64,000 bases of DNA, from NCBI GenBank assembly GCA_014058105.1, contig JACGCM010000003.1, positions 682,001 through 746,000 on the forward strand, given 5' to 3'. The notes beneath the pieces were generated by a model, which saw only the letters and a list, made by a program, of their open reading frames with translations, was not told the DNA's origin and did no database searches. Position numbers and translations under genes: made by a program. This document shows positions 34,583 to 46,674 of the stretch, piece by piece. Position 1 is the first letter of the stretch; each line of letters begins with the position of its first letter. Source of the DNA: Kingdonia uniflora (Eukaryota > Streptophyta > Magnoliopsida > Ranunculales > Circaeasteraceae).

Positions 34583-34586
<4 letters not shown>

Positions 34587-35461
34587 GATTCTAATTGTGT
34601 TTAAAATATGGAATCTGATTGACAAGTTCTAATAATGGCTGAACCTATTTTTAATGATGATAAAGACATATATGCGAATCTCGATGATGTAGTACCTTTG
34701 ATGTTTGATGTGAGGACGTGTGTGCAACAACTAGGGGGGGGGGATATAGAGTAGGGTCGAGCAATGCAGATACAGGGGGAGTGAAACAGTTTAGAGTAAT
34801 GCCTAGTGTGAACGATGTATCTGAGGAGGAAACAATGGAGACTGGTGTGGATCATGAGCCTCAGGCGAGTGATTGTGAAGGGAGTGGGGATGGGGAAAAA
34901 GATGTAAAAGAGGACGAAGAAGCATGCTATGGGGAGGGTTTAGAGACCAAAGAAATTTGAAAATTTTAAAAGAAATATGGAATTCCTGGGGATGTGAAAC
35001 TAGAGAAGTATCAATACGAAATGATCGACCAGGAGATACTCTTAGATGGTATTCTGGTACATCGAGAACAGATAAAGATAGGGCTAAAGCTTCCTCTTAG
35101 GGCGGATCAGAAAAAATTAATGAATTTCTTCAATGTAGCCCCGGGTCAATTCAATTCAATCCAAATGTATATGACCTATTTAGGGTATGTGGTGTAATAA
35201 ATGGTAGACTTAGGGCCAGAGGGGAGGAGGTAATAACTGTAAATGACTTGTGTGTGTACTACACAATGAAAATAAACCCGAAGTTAAAAGGGTATCATTA
35301 TTTGGTGTGGTTCTTGAAGAGGCCAATGTTTTATGATATGGTGTCAACTTGAGGTCGATACACCGACGAACGTCAACTAGTGTCCGAAAATTATGAGTTC
35401 GATCCAAAAGACCCAGGGGAGCCGCTTAAAGGAGAAGTATTTCATCTAGGTCTGCGGTTAG

Positions 35462-35541
35462 GTAACTTAAATGATTAAGTTTAATGTATTTTCAGGTTAG
35501 ATGTATGTTGTGTAAAAATGTGTTTTTTCTCTGTGTTGCAG
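35462..35541 (+). other. predicted 80-bp intron of the antisense gene
   Basis: Donor GTAACTTAAATG after CTGCGGTTAG and acceptor TCTGTGTTGCAG. Splicing joins LGLRL to ALKESW in frame. The related host gene has a predicted intron of about 95 bp at the matching place (30932-31026, minus). Confidence 0.6.
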
Positions 35542-35977
35542 CATTGAAGGAGAGCTGGTAGAAGGCAGAAGTGGAGGAAGAATTATATAGGATAAGAAGA
35601 GGATATTTTGGTAGGATCGATAACTTAGCGACTAATCAAGATCAGTTAAGTGAAATATTTTAAGAAGCAGGGTTGAAAAGGTCGAGAACTAAAGGTTCAA
35701 AAGTGTCAATTATCGGGGGAAAAATGTCTGCTAAGAACAAAAGAGCGGCAGATGCAAGTTTGCCCCTGAACAATCCTTCGTTGACAGGGTACAACACAGA
35801 TACGGAGATCGATGCTATGTTGGGGTAGTCTTTTATCATAAACAAGAGAAAAAGAAAGTAAATGCTGAAATACCTCCGTTGCTGAACCCGGAGAGGACTA
35901 CTCGATAATTATCTTCTGAGGGTGTTGAAGGTACTAACAAACCCGCTGTTGTGGTGAGTGGGTTACCTCTATGAGGT

Positions 35978-36876
35978 TTGAGCAGTACGTTTCCCAAGAA
36001 GACGACTGGTGGGACTGCGAAGAAGAAATTAGGGGAGGAGTTTGATACGGTGATGTTGAAGACTATGGAGTCTTTTTCCGTTGGGGCAAATGTGTTGAAG
36101 AAAGATATGGCGGAGTGCATGGTAGGGATTGATAGCTTATATACCTTTTTAGGCGAGGCACAGTATAATTTGTCAAAGGTGAGAAATCTTAAAGCTTATG
36201 CTCGAATGAAAAGTTTGGTAAGTCAAACAAATACTCATTATATGACTTTTATGCTAATTAAGACAGTGATGGGTGAAGCAATGGGTAGTGTTGAGGGTTA
36301 TGGTGATTTGCTAAACTGGTTGGTTGCCTACAAAAATATAGAGAAAGAATTGACCGCGGTGAATGCCAAGCTTAATGCGACGCTAAATAGGTACAAGTTA
36401 GAAGTAAACAAGGTGAAGGAGGCTGTATTGGCTGAGGCAAAAAAAAGTGCTAGAGAAAGAAAATAAAGAAGCCTTAGCAGTGCTGAAAGCCACGTTAGAG
36501 AAAGATGTTGCCGATGTTCAAAGATCGATGGAGCTGGAGCAGAAGAAACTGCTCGATGAGATGAAAGATCGGATGAACGAAGAAAAGTTGCAAAAGTGTC
36601 ATAAAGTGAGGATGCACTTTAAGGAGCAATTCGATGAATCTAAAGAAAGGAAAAAATATTACAAAAGAGTTGTGAAGGCTGGTGGGCTGCCATGTGATGA
36701 CAGTTTAGATGATGATGTACCCCAGACGTCAGATGTTCGTGGAGGAACTGAGGTTGTCAATAATGAAGTGATGATGGAGGTCGAAGGTCGTCTTCCTGGG
36801 GAAGTAGCAGATGTGCAGGTGCCCGAAGGTGCCTTAAATGAAGAAAAATCCCCGTCTAAAATGTTAAATCTTGATT
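35978..36876 (+). CDS. coiled-coil C-terminal part of the antisense gene
   Basis: Two overlapping frames (35978-36466 and 36447-36876) are one protein region split by a one-base shift. The first holds KKKLGEEFDTVMLKTMESFS, then helices and a Lys/Glu heptad-rich stretch. The second holds EALAVLKATLEKDVADVQRS, LDEMKDRMNEEKLQ and an acidic tail ending MLNLD. Absence of other stops over 300 codons suggests selection until fairly recently. The Met starts shown are internal. Confidence 0.5.
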
Positions 36877-37360
36877 AGAGAATGTTATTTTAATTGAAAG
36901 TCTGTAGCAAATGGTCAGTGGGACCGAAAACATTTAAATTGGTGTGTCCAAATGATTTTGGTGTTTGTTAAAATACTTTGTTAAATAACTATTTTGCATG
37001 TGAAAATAAGTTTAAGTAGTAGACGTCATAAAGTGATATTAGATTCGAGCAGATAAGTAAAGATTGCTTGTCTGCACGAAATGTGAAAGATGGCCAATAA
37101 ATGGCAAGTAAGGAATACCTGATGTTTATCTAGAGATAAGTATCTGGATTTAGATTTGGTGAAGAACAAGATCTCATTAGAGATTGTTCGATAAGTAAAT
37201 AGCACGAAATAAACAATCCTGTAATGGGATAGTTGTCACATGAAGTCTAGATAGCTTTTAGGATACTTGTGTTAGCAAGGACATAAAATCAAATCAAGAT
37301 AATAAGGAATTATTTTTTCTCTGGCATACTTGGTAAGTATTGATTGAGAAAAAAAGTAGT

Positions 37361-37725
37361 AAAGAGATCGTTTGTCAGATAGATATTTGAAAAGTATAGA
37401 TCAAGGACAAATTGAAGTAGAAAAAGATCGTTTGTCAGATATATACTTGAAAAGTATAGATCGAGGAAAAATCGAAGTAGAAAGAGATTGTTTGTCAGAT
37501 ATATACTTGAAAAATATATATCAAAGATAAATCGAAGTAGAAAGAGATTGTTTGTCAGATAGATACTTAAAAAGTATAGATCGAGGACAAATCAAAGTAG
37601 AAAGAGATCATTTGTCAGATATATACTCGAAAAGTATAGATCGAGGACAAATCAAAGTAGAAAGAGATTGTTTATCAGATAGATACTTGAAAAGTATAGA
37701 TCGAGGACAAATAGAAGTAGTAAAG
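37361..37725 (+). repeat. 60-bp tandem array, six copies, in the Tat element
   Basis: TTTGTCAGAT recurs at exact 60-bp steps, ending at 37380, 37440, 37500, 37560, 37620 and 37680 (TTTATCAGAT in the last). Units share GATACTTGAAAAGTATAGAT and GAAGTAGAAAGAGAT. It lies between integrase and the antisense gene end. The array happens to be open in one plus frame (20-residue unit), but no start context supports a gene. Hypervariable tandem arrays in this part of Tat elements are known to seed satellites. Confidence 0.92.
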
Positions 37726-37999
37726 AAGATAATGTACAATAAATTGTTTATTTGATTCAAAGTAAAAGATTACAGGGCATCATCTGTAGAAGAGTTTAAG
37801 CTGAGCAGTGTTCCATGGGTACTCAAGCTGAACTTTATCTTCAGTCATAAGCCAATAAGTTTCGCTACCTATTTTGTTGCATACAATGTAGGGTCCCTCT
37901 TCGTTTTCTGATAATTTTCCAAAATTCTTAGGCTGAGTATGATCCTGTATTCGTCGTAGGACAAGGTCCCCAATACCGAATTTATGTTCTCAAACTTTC

Positions 38000-39190
38000 T
38001 TATTGTATGTTTTTTTTTAATTTATCATGGTAGCGTCCAAAATTTGCAATGGCCTTGTCCCTGGTTTCCTCGATCCAATTGAGGTTGCAAAGGAGGCCGA
38101 GTTCATTGTCTTCATCTGAAATTTTGCGTCGAGTACCTGGGAGATCGAGATATGAGGGTATGACTGCTTCAGTACCGAAATCCATCATGAATGGAGTGCA
38201 CCCTGTTGAGACTCGAGGAGTGGTGCGGTAAGCCCATAATACACTGAGTAGTTCGTCGACCCATCTACCTTTCTTATCGTCGAGGCACTTGAGTAAGCCA
38301 GATTTGATGCTTTTGTTGATGGCTTCAGCTTGTTTATTGCCTTTAGGGTAATATGGTGTGGAAGTTGTCAACTGAATCTTCTATTTATGAAGGAAAGCAA
38401 GGACTTTAGCGCTGATGAACTGTTTACCATTAATAAAACGTATTATTTGTGGACAACCAAACTGGGTAATGATGTGCTACCAAAGGAACTTGATGACCTC
38501 ATTCTCATCAGTATGGCATAGAGGATCTGCTTCGACCTACTTGGTTAGTAATCGGTGGCAACTAAGATGAACCTTATGTTTCCTAATACAGGATGGAAGG
38601 GTCCAATGATATCGATTCCCCATCGTTTAAATGGCCAAAGGACATTGCTAACATGTAAGTCAAGGGCCGGGCTCTTAATGTCCTGAGAGTAGATTTTGCA
38701 TTTGTAGCATTTACGAAAAAAGTCTTTACAGTCTTGTCTTATCTTGGGCCAATAGAGTCCTTGTGTGAATGCACGTTGAGCTAGTGATCTTCCAGAAATA
38801 TGTGCACTACAAATACCTACGTGAAGTTCTCTGATCTTGATCTTAGCCTACTTCTGCGATATACATTCGATATGTGGTCCTTCTCGAGTGAGTCGATATA
38901 ATAGACCATTTGGGACTTTGAATTGGGGGTACTTGGCTAAGAGGGATCGAGCTTCTTCTTTGGTATTGGGGAGGATGTTAGAGTTAAGGTAAGCATAAAA
39001 TGGTTTTCTCCAGTCATCAGGGTCGTCATCTTCAGTAACGGTTAAGTGGAGTGTTGAAAAGATATCGAGGCTAGAGTGCTCAAGGATCTCAATTTATAAT
39101 ATTCTTTTTTCACTGTCTCCCAGCATGGCAGTAATGTAAGCTAAGGCATCGGCATGACAATTTTCTTGCCGAGGTAAATACGAAATGGTG
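38000..39190 (-). pseudogene. Tat element integrase
   Basis: From about 39190 downward the minus strand reads SYLPRQENCHADALA (end of RNase H), the zinc-binding region with HISGRSLAQRAFTQGLYWPK and CYKCKIYS, WGIDIIGPF with the first catalytic Asp, and after a broken stretch the C-terminal open frame (38000-38371) with PYYPKGNKQAEA (catalytic Glu) and SVLWAYRTTPRVSTGCTPF. Integrase would insert the cDNA into the chromosome. The middle of the core, including the second Asp, is out of frame. Confidence 0.85.
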
Positions 39191-39206
39191 GCATGCTTGA
39201 ATTTTT

Positions 39207-39510
39207 TCATCTTTTCTTCGACCAGGGCTGCGTAATCAACCATTTTGCCTGTTGTCTTGAAAGTTTTGTTGTAAGGATTGGCAACGAGTAAGGAGTCGCA
39301 TAGACTGTAAATTCCTCAGCTCTGAGAGTAAGTGCAAGATCGAGACCATGTAAGATGCCTTCATACTCTGTTTTATTATTGGTAGCATAGAATTTGAGTT
39401 TGATAGCTTTCTCTATGCGATGATTTGAAGGCATGACGAGGACTATGCCAATTCCAGAACCTTGTGGTCCTGCCGATCCGTCCATAAAAAGTCACCAACC
39501 GAAACTCTTG
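39207..39510 (-). pseudogene. second (archaeal-type) RNase H of the Tat element
   Basis: LFMDGSAGPQGSGIGIVL contains the first catalytic Asp; NNKTEYEGILHGLDLAL contains the Glu, and further sequence continues toward integrase. A duplicate RNase H between RT and integrase is a marker of the Tat lineage and supports that assignment. Confidence 0.8.
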
Positions 39511-39686
39511 GACCATGCATCTGGTACTGCAATTGAGTCGTCGGTGAAGATTTCTTCGAGTTCTTCCCAATCTGGGTCTTCAGCGGGAAAATCTGTCAAA
39601 AAGTTGGCCACTGCTTGCCCCTTGATGGATTTTAGAGGTTCAAAAGAAATGTCATATTCCCCAAGGAAAACAAACCATTGTTGAAC

Positions 39687-41045
39687 TCATCGAGATTTTT
39701 CCTTTTCGGAGAGTACGAGTTTTAGAGGGTATTTTGTAATGGCTTTGATGGGGTAAGCTTGGAAGTATGGACGGAGTTTTTGAAAGTTGTATACCATGGC
39801 GAGCAATTGCTTCTCTGTGGTAGTATATTGCTTTTCAGCAGACATATGAGTTTTACTGATAAAGTAAATAGGTTTCTCGATGCCAACAACTTCTCGAATA
39901 AGGACAAAGCTGATGGAGTTGTCAGTAATAGATAAGTACATGGTGAGTAATTTGCTATCAATGGGAGTACTCATTATAGGAGGATGCCTCAAGTATTGTT
40001 TATGATCTTGGAATGCCATTTCGCAGCCAGGAGTAAAAATAACTTCTTTTTGCTGTTTATTCGAACGAGGAGTGGGGTTGTCACGAAGAAGAAGGTAAAG
40101 AAGTTTACATCGATCAGATGACTTTGAGGCGAATCTTTGAAGATCGGCTATCTTGCTGGCAAATTTTTGAACATATTTTTTCGTTCGAGAAGAGAGCATT
40201 GCCATGAGTGATTTGATTTTAGCTGGATCGATTTTGATTCCTCTTTTGCTTACTAGATGGCCCAAGAATTTTCCAGATACAACGCCAAATTGACATTTCT
40301 CTGGGTTGAGTTTCATCTGGTATTGGCGAAGGATATCGAAGATAGTTTGGAGGTTGTGGAGATGATCTTCCTTTTTAAGGCTTTTGCATATCATATCATC
40401 GATATAGACTTCCATAATTTTGCCGATCTGATCTTTGAACATTTGGGTGACCAGTCGTTGGTAAGTAGCTCCAGCATTCTTTAACCCAAAAGGATTTACT
40501 GTGAAATTGTAGAATCCTCTTTCGGTTATGAAAGTGGTTTATTCGAGTAGAACTTGGTTGTATCCCGAGGCGGTATCCATCATAGAAAGAAGTTTGTGTC
40601 TTGCGACTGAGTCGAGAAGTTGCGGAATTAATAGTAGCAAAAAACTATCTTTGGGTGTGAATTTGTTGGGTTCAATAAAATCAACACAAACCCGTATTTT
40701 ACCATTTTTCCTGGGCACGGTGATGATATTGGAAACCCACTTCGGATATTTAGGTTCCCGAATAAAGCAGACACGAAGGAGTTTATCAATTTCTTCGCTG
40801 ACTGCATCTCGAAGTTGGGAAGCTATATTCCGTCATTTTTGGATGACTACTTTACTGTCTGGATGGAGGTTGAGGTGGTGGCAAGCGATAGAAGAATCGA
40901 TTCCGTGCACTTCTTGAAAAGTCCAGGCGAAGACGTCGATGTTTATCTTAAGTAGCTGAATCATGGCTTTTTTTTCGTCGATTGACAGCTTGGATCCAAT
41001 GAAGGTTGTGCGCCCGGGGCCATTTAGTTCAGCAGTTTCAACCAT
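39687..41045 (-). pseudogene. Tat element reverse transcriptase and RNase H
   Basis: Reads continuously from ELNGPGRTTFIGSKLSIDEK through DVFAWTFQEVHGID, RKNGKIRVCVDF, VNPFGLKNAGATYQRL and the active-site motif VYIDDMICKS (near 40410) to FLGHLVSKRGI, and then the first RNase H (KQYTTTEKQLLAMVYNF). Frame breaks near 40830 and 40530 separate it into pieces. The 251-residue piece from 40442 to 39687 is fully open and keeps the YIDD aspartates. Confidence 0.88.
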
Positions 41046-41419
41046 TTCAGCATCATGTTACTCAAATGTGGGTGGTGCGTCATGCTGTTGTTATTATGCC
41101 TTGAGAAGTTTAGCTGTATGAGGGTTGACTGTGGTATTTTCGCACATTCGTGCGACTTCTTGGCTGCCCTTGATTTCAAAGACTTCGTGATTCATAGGAA
41201 AATGTAGTGCTAAATGATAAGTCGAGGGTACTGCTTTGATTGAATATAACCAACTGCATCCCAAAATGCCCAAATATTTGGATTCTGCATCTATGACAAG
41301 AAATTTGACGAATGTGTTTTTGAACCTGCTTGAACTGGCAGAGTGATTTCTCTTGTGGCTGATTCTTTTGAACCATTGATGCCTGTGATTGTTGTTGTCA
41401 AAGCTTTTATTGAATGTGT

Positions 41420-41995
41420 ATGGCCTAAGACTTCGATTGCTTTTCAGAATAAGACATCTGTGGCACTTCCGGTGTCGATGAGAAGTGTATGTATGTAATC
41501 TTGTCCCACTTTTAGCATAATAACACGAGGGTCATCATGAGGGTATTGTACATGACTGGTGTCGCAGTCCTCAAACGTTATTTGGTAAGGACGTTTTGAT
41601 TTGTTGGTACTTGGAAGAAGTTTTGCCAATTTGTCTGAGGAAGTCATTTTGCAGCAAGACGTAATACGATCGTCTTGTTTTCTTTTCTTCCCATTATCGA
41701 TCTCGATCATGTACAAATGGCGAGCTGGGCCCTGAATATGATTCTGTTCGACTTTAGTAGTTTTTGCATGTTCGTAGAGAAATTTTTGAATGTCGACGAC
41801 ATAATTGTGGAGTCTTCCAGCTAAGAGGATACGGTGAAAGATACGAATGAGGGAGTAACAGCAATCAGTTTTATGACTATGCATATTATGATACTGACAT
41901 AAGGGTCTGTTCGGAAGATCTGTAATAACCTGTGGCGCGCGATAACACTCGTCTCCCTTTATCATTGGCAAGATAGCGGAGAGGGTTATTGTCAT
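41420..41995 (-). pseudogene. Tat element gag C-terminus and aspartic protease
   Basis: The open frame of 183 residues includes a gag-end zinc-binding motif (LCQYHNMHSHKTDCCYSL) and, near 41455, the protease active site LLIDTGSATDVLF with the DTGS triad. The retroviral-type aspartic protease would cut the polyprotein. It is followed by a short broken stretch before RT. Confidence 0.85.
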
Positions 41996-41999
41996 TGGT

Positions 42000-43350
42000 G
42001 GTAGAATTGGGACAGGTCTGTTTGGTTTGCCCTATTTAATTATAATGTTATCAGTATTTTTTACAGGCGACTTCGGTGCTGCTGTAGTGGCTGTTCTTTG
42101 GGACGGGGTTGAAGATGCTTCTCGAGAATGTATGGCAGATGAGCTTTCCACCTTATCTTTCTTAAAGCGCTCCAGCTCGATATAATTATTAACCACGTCA
42201 ATCATTTCGGGACTGTATGTGTTTTGTGTAGAGTAAGCTCTTCGCGAACTTTTGAGTCGATGTGCAAGGTGGAGGTAAATGCTGGAACCACGATTTTGGG
42301 GTCTGAATTTTCAATCTTCCGTGTTTACTGCAGGAAACATTTATAAAAACTTGCCAAGGTTTCTTTCGCGCTTTGCTCGAAGTAAAACAAAGAGTCTACG
42401 GTGATTTCACGCTCCCTAGCATGAACGTAGTTCAATTCAAAAAGATTTTGTAATTGGCTGAAAGAGGTGATTGAGGCTTCGTTTATAGTTCAGAACCATC
42501 GGAGTGGTTCCTCTTTTAGGCTCATTTTAAATAGTCGATACAGCATATGGTCGAGTTTAGAGTATAACCCAACAACGGCTTTGAAATGTTGAACATGTGT
42601 AAGTGGATCAATGAGGCCTGCATACTGGATAATTTGGGCATATTTTGGAGATATGGGGAGATGGTGTTTTTTTTTATCCTATCAAGCGCTGATCGTCGAC
42701 CCGGGATATCAGAGTTGATGGCTTGAATTCTGCTGTTAAAGTCATTGTGAGTGACAAATTTCTGTGGGGGAAAAGGTAAGGCTGCAACCTGAGGAGCAAA
42801 GTCGCCTTGTCCCTATGGTCCCAATCAATCTCTGATGGGCCTTCTTTTAGGCGGAGGGGTTTGATGACGTGTACGTCGGCTTCCTTGGGTTGTCGAGGCC
42901 AAAGAAATTAATCCAAAATTTTAAGAGGCTTTATTAGCATTTCCAGATTTGGATCGAGATATTCGTTGGTCGTCCTCTCTCGGCAGATTATCGCGTTGAA
43001 CTAATCTTGATCGATGTTCACTTCGAGCCAGTGGTGGTGATGCTTGGCGAGCCGTGATTTGATCTTGTGTTTTTCACAACCTCCCCATCTCTTTTTGATA
43101 TGTTTGACTCTACTAATTCAGTGCTTTTCTGTGTTCGTCCCTCTTTGTTTGTAGAGCTTGAGCGTGGACACGCTGATCCTCCAGTCTCTGATATTTTTTC
43201 TGCTGCCATTTGTTTTGAAGTTCAAGGACTGCACCGTGAGATCAAGAGCTCCTGGAATGTTTTTATCTCTTATGGTACTAGAATGACTTTTCAAGTTCAT
43301 GTTTATCATCAGATGGTGTTCAGATTGGAAATGGTAGAAAAAAGTATGGT
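42000..43350 (-). pseudogene. Tat element gag
   Basis: On the minus strand, with interruptions: GLIDPLTHVQHFKAVVGLY, KMSLKEEPLRWF, LFELNYVHAREREITVDSLF and YFEQSAKETLASFYKCF, a standard retrotransposon gag domain. A stop falls in place of the usual tryptophan after RWF and other breaks occur. The gag start lies between the primer-binding site (43372) and about 42.8 kb and is not resolved. Confidence 0.75.
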
Positions 43351-43354
43351 AATT

Positions 43355-43372
43355 CCCACAGACGGTGCCAAT
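43355..43372 (-). other. primer-binding site of the Tat element
   Basis: In minus sense the 5' LTR end CACTACA is followed by ATTGGCACCGTCTGTGGG, the usual Tat-type TTGGC.CCGTCTGTGG start of the internal region where a tRNA primes minus-strand synthesis. Confidence 0.8.
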
Positions 43373-43864
43373 TGTAGTGGCGTGTTTTCCGGGAGGAAAA
43401 CCTTCGCCAATACTTGTTCGTAAGGATTGCATAATAAAGATCTATCAACCAAGATTTTACGTGGAAAACTCAGGAGAAACTTAGAAAAACCACGGCCTCG
43501 AGGAGGATTTGATGTAAAATCTAGTAGATGCTAGTTATTACAAGTTTTCAGAGTGTTGCTAGTGATTAGGATAGAGAAATACAAGACTTTCGGTCCTTTA
43601 GAACCTATTCTCTGCCTATATTTATAGCATATACAGGCAGTTTACAAAAAGAATGAAATAGTCTCCTATTCCGGGAGTAGTGGGTAAACTTTGCGGATCT
43701 CTAACAGTTCCTTCTTGATCGGGATTCTACAGCTAATTTTGGTAAGTCGAGGACTCACAAAATCTTCTAGAATGTTGTACTGTCTTCGACTACAGAGTGC
43801 TGAGCTGTCTTTGACTACAAAATGTTGGCTTATTCTTGTCAAATCTGGGGAATATGATACTATA
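43373..43864 (-). repeat. 5' LTR of the Tat element
   Basis: 492 bp, aligned end to end with 31312-31802. The outer TG is mutated (TATAGTATC instead of TGTAGTATC in minus sense). Confidence 0.93.
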
Positions 43865-43869
43865 ACTGG
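43865..43869. repeat. 5-bp target site duplication ACTGG, right copy
   Basis: Identical to 31307-31311 and directly abuts the 5' LTR. Confidence 0.9.
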
Positions 43870-45890
43870 GCAGGGCAACACTATAACACATTCATAACCC
43901 CTTTTTGAAAGAAGGTCAGAGGAATTCTAAGGCCATATACGACCTAATTCAAAAAATACAAAAACCTATCCCTGGGGCCTGATATCCCGAGAGCATTATA
44001 ACATAAGAGATTAACCCCCTCACCAATCCCTCTATCCTTCTTCCACTTTGTCAAGCATGGGACTTGGTAGTAGATAGCCTCCTCTCCTTTACCGGGGAAA
44101 TAAACCATAAACCATAAACCTTGCTCCTCCACATAACCTCCCATTTCTCCCTCCAATTTCTTTTTATATTCAAGTATTCTTTCCCTACATCTACCCCCTC
44201 TGGGTATATTACATGGACTTTCTCCCTCTCTGATCTATCCTCCCTTTTTATCACCTCCTCATCCTTACTGGGTTCCCTACCCTCTGTGCTTCTCTCATCA
44301 CTATTTACAATTTCATCCACCACACTACACTCGTCCCCCCTCCCCGACAATGATGTTTCCTCGGGGCTGGACGATACTACAAATTTACTTACGGAATACT
44401 AGGTTTAGACCGCATATCAAACCTCTAATATACATAATTTTTTTTTTCATTTTTTCTACATTACATACAGAAAAAATAAACCCACCTTCTACCCAGTCAA
44501 CACGTCTATTTTACAAATTCCCAAAACAAAAGTAAAAATCAATCATTTCAAATTTCCCCCTTCTTCCCCAAATATATATTTTCTCCCTCTAACAGTCTAG
44601 TCACATACCTAAACTTATATTTCCCATTTTTATTCAAACACCCTAAAACCCCTACATTATCAGATACACATATCAAATAGGTTATTATACATATTAAACA
44701 GATTACTACAAATATCATACAGATTACTAAACAAATCAACCGGACATAACTTTATATTATCAACCTATACTTGAAGAACAATAATCCTCTGCTTTACCCA
44801 AATGTCTTTTCGAGAATAAATGCTCCCGTCGCTTCTCAGACAATTTTCTATCACCTGATGAAGATTTCCTTCTCAAATCACACTCAGTACTCAAACGTTC
44901 CTCTCCTTGGAAATAAGATTGATGCAACTTTTTTTTCTCTCTAAAACTGTAGATAATTTATGAGGGAGATAGAGGCACACTTTTATACTCTCCCTCGGTT
45001 TGTGTAATGACGGCTCCTTCTGACACGCGTTAGCCATCCCTACTATCTCTGCAAGTACATCTTTTCGGTTGAAGGAATCATCATGATTTTTGTGATAATG
45101 TCTACCGTCATCACGTCTGTCCTTATTGTCTGCCATTACATAATTTTGCACCTCTTCCTCAAATATAGTACAAACGACCAGTCACCATATTTTAATACCC
45201 TGGCAAGATTGTACAACTTTCCTAAAACAGTTCAATATTTAAAATTTGCAGATATCAATACAGTTGTTAAAATCCTACAACTGTCTCCCACAATATCTGT
45301 ACATAAAGATTAAAACAGAATATTTTATTTTTATTCAATCAGATCGAGACATCACATTCATTTATCTTCTCAAGATCCTTCATCTTACATTTATTTAAAC
45401 CCAACCACAGAACACTTAAAAATAGGTTACTTATTACGAGCACCATGACTTCGAGCTTACCGAACTCCCCAGTCACATCTAAAAATGCCTCGGTGATGCG
45501 CCTCTCCACACATAATGATCTCCCTCCTTGCTGCCCTGACATCCTCTTCAATGATCTTATCACATGTGAGCTGTCGAACTGTCAATTCCCATACTGTGGT
45601 ACTCAACAATGACCTCTGAAACACGTCGCACCAAATTTTTTGGTCATACTCTACACGCTTCCCTACTTCATCTAGTCCAGTCAGATTTAACAGTCATTCT
45701 GGCAATACGACATCATAAGGGAGTCGACAAAAATACTGTTCACGAAGTTCAGCAACCTTGATATAAAAATGACCATCTGTTGCCTGATAAGCACGCTGAG
45801 CACGAGTCCTCATCATGGATAAACTCACCACCTCCACAGCAAAATTATCCCTGCAGAAGATGCAAATCAAAGCAGCCAAGATTCATGATT
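43870..45890 (-). pseudogene. decayed gene related to the Tat antisense ORF (5' part)
   Basis: First exon starts at MMRTRAQRAYQATDG (45816), followed by ELREQYFCRLPYDVVLPE, a stop, and DEVGKRVEYDQKIWCDVFQRS. This resembles the first exon of the antisense gene (MVKTRAQ.., NQYFGSR.., Glu-rich helix, F(W/Q)RS). Later pieces lie at 44891-45151 and 44051-44350 (acidic, then IYPEGVDVGKEYLNIKRNW). The frame leads into the Tat insertion site at 43870 and resumes at 31306. Broken by stops. It may be the antisense gene of an older, otherwise lost retroelement. Confidence 0.45.
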
Positions 45891-46674
45891 ATATAGCCGC
45901 CAGGAAGATCTTTGTAAATATCACCCTACTAATTTGGCCAAAGGATATATGGTTCAAAGAAAGTTAACAGAACAATAAAATATCAATATCAAATGCAGAA
46001 TATTGTGACAGGTCATTCTTTCCATAGTATGAAATATCTCCTCCGATTTTGTACGAGAAAACATACAAGATCACGCAAATCCATTAGTAGCACCTATAGA
46101 TCAATGCCTACCTTTCTCGCAGTTTGAGTACACAGATCACAGAAAACAATATCTAACTACTTCCTCGAACTCCTCTCTCTTCAACCCCCGCTATAACTAC
46201 TGTTTACTCTTGCACACACAGAACTCCTTTCAGCTTAATTTTTCCTATCTTACCCCATGATATATAACTCCTATTTTTCAAACATTAAACTACACAGACA
46301 AGTTTGTGACAAAGAATCATGACCTCAGAGCGAAGTTATTTCATTAATTCAAAATTTTCTTTACAGGATACTTTACAGATAACAAAATGTCTCCAATAAT
46401 TATAACAGATTACATCACAAAGTTACAGTTTGAATTACTTTTCAAGAATCAGCAGAGAAGATGATGAAAAACTGAAGCAACTTCCAAACCCTGATCCCAT
46501 GCTATAAGATCTGAGAAGCAGTCAGAACTAGAAATTATAGAAGAAAGATCTTCTTCATAGCCAAAATCTATGGTCCATGGAAGAAAATGATCCTCTGTAT
46601 CCTCCCATCTCTTCTACCATAACCCCACCCAGCATGCTAGAGACAGACGGAAGGTCCTACCTTTTAGAAAGAAC

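Larger units (their letters stand above)
32898..36876 (+). pseudogene. additional antisense gene of the Tat element, with introns, decayed
   Basis: This gene lies between integrase and the 3' LTR on the strand opposite to gag-pol. First exon: MVKTRAQ (32898), then VLFNQYFGSRSVE and a Glu-rich helix up to about 33155, with stops at 32937 and 32994. Later pieces are 33581-33862, an acidic stretch at 34718-34960, a globular region at 34994-35461, an intron (35462-35541, GTAACT..TTGCAG), a basic region (TKGSKVSIIGGKMSAKNK) and a long coiled coil (35978-36876, with a one-base overlap shift at 36447-36466). Extra ORFs, some antisense, are documented for Tat elements; their role is unknown. I see no enzymatic motif. 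Confidence 0.65.
31312..43864 (-). mobile_element. complete Tat-lineage Ty3/gypsy retrotransposon (12.55 kb)
   Basis: Two direct LTRs (31312-31802 and 43373-43864), ends TG..CA in minus sense, a 5-bp duplication ACTGG, a primer-binding site and a polypurine tract define the element. Gag, protease, RT, a second RNase H and integrase read on the minus strand between about 43.3 and 38.0 kb. About 6 kb between integrase and the 3' LTR holds an antisense gene and a tandem array. This organisation is known for Tat elements. LTRs differ at roughly 55 of 490 positions by hand count (about 11%), so the insertion is old, and gag-pol is broken. Confidence 0.93.

Noticed and set aside
37552..37755. Plus-strand frame of 20-residue repeats
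   Set aside because: It is an in-frame reading of the 60-bp tandem array. Length of the unit (multiple of three) explains the openness.
43067..43423. Plus-strand frame of 118 residues at the Tat 5' LTR border
   Set aside because: Spans the primer-binding site and LTR end, opposite to gag; not a gene.
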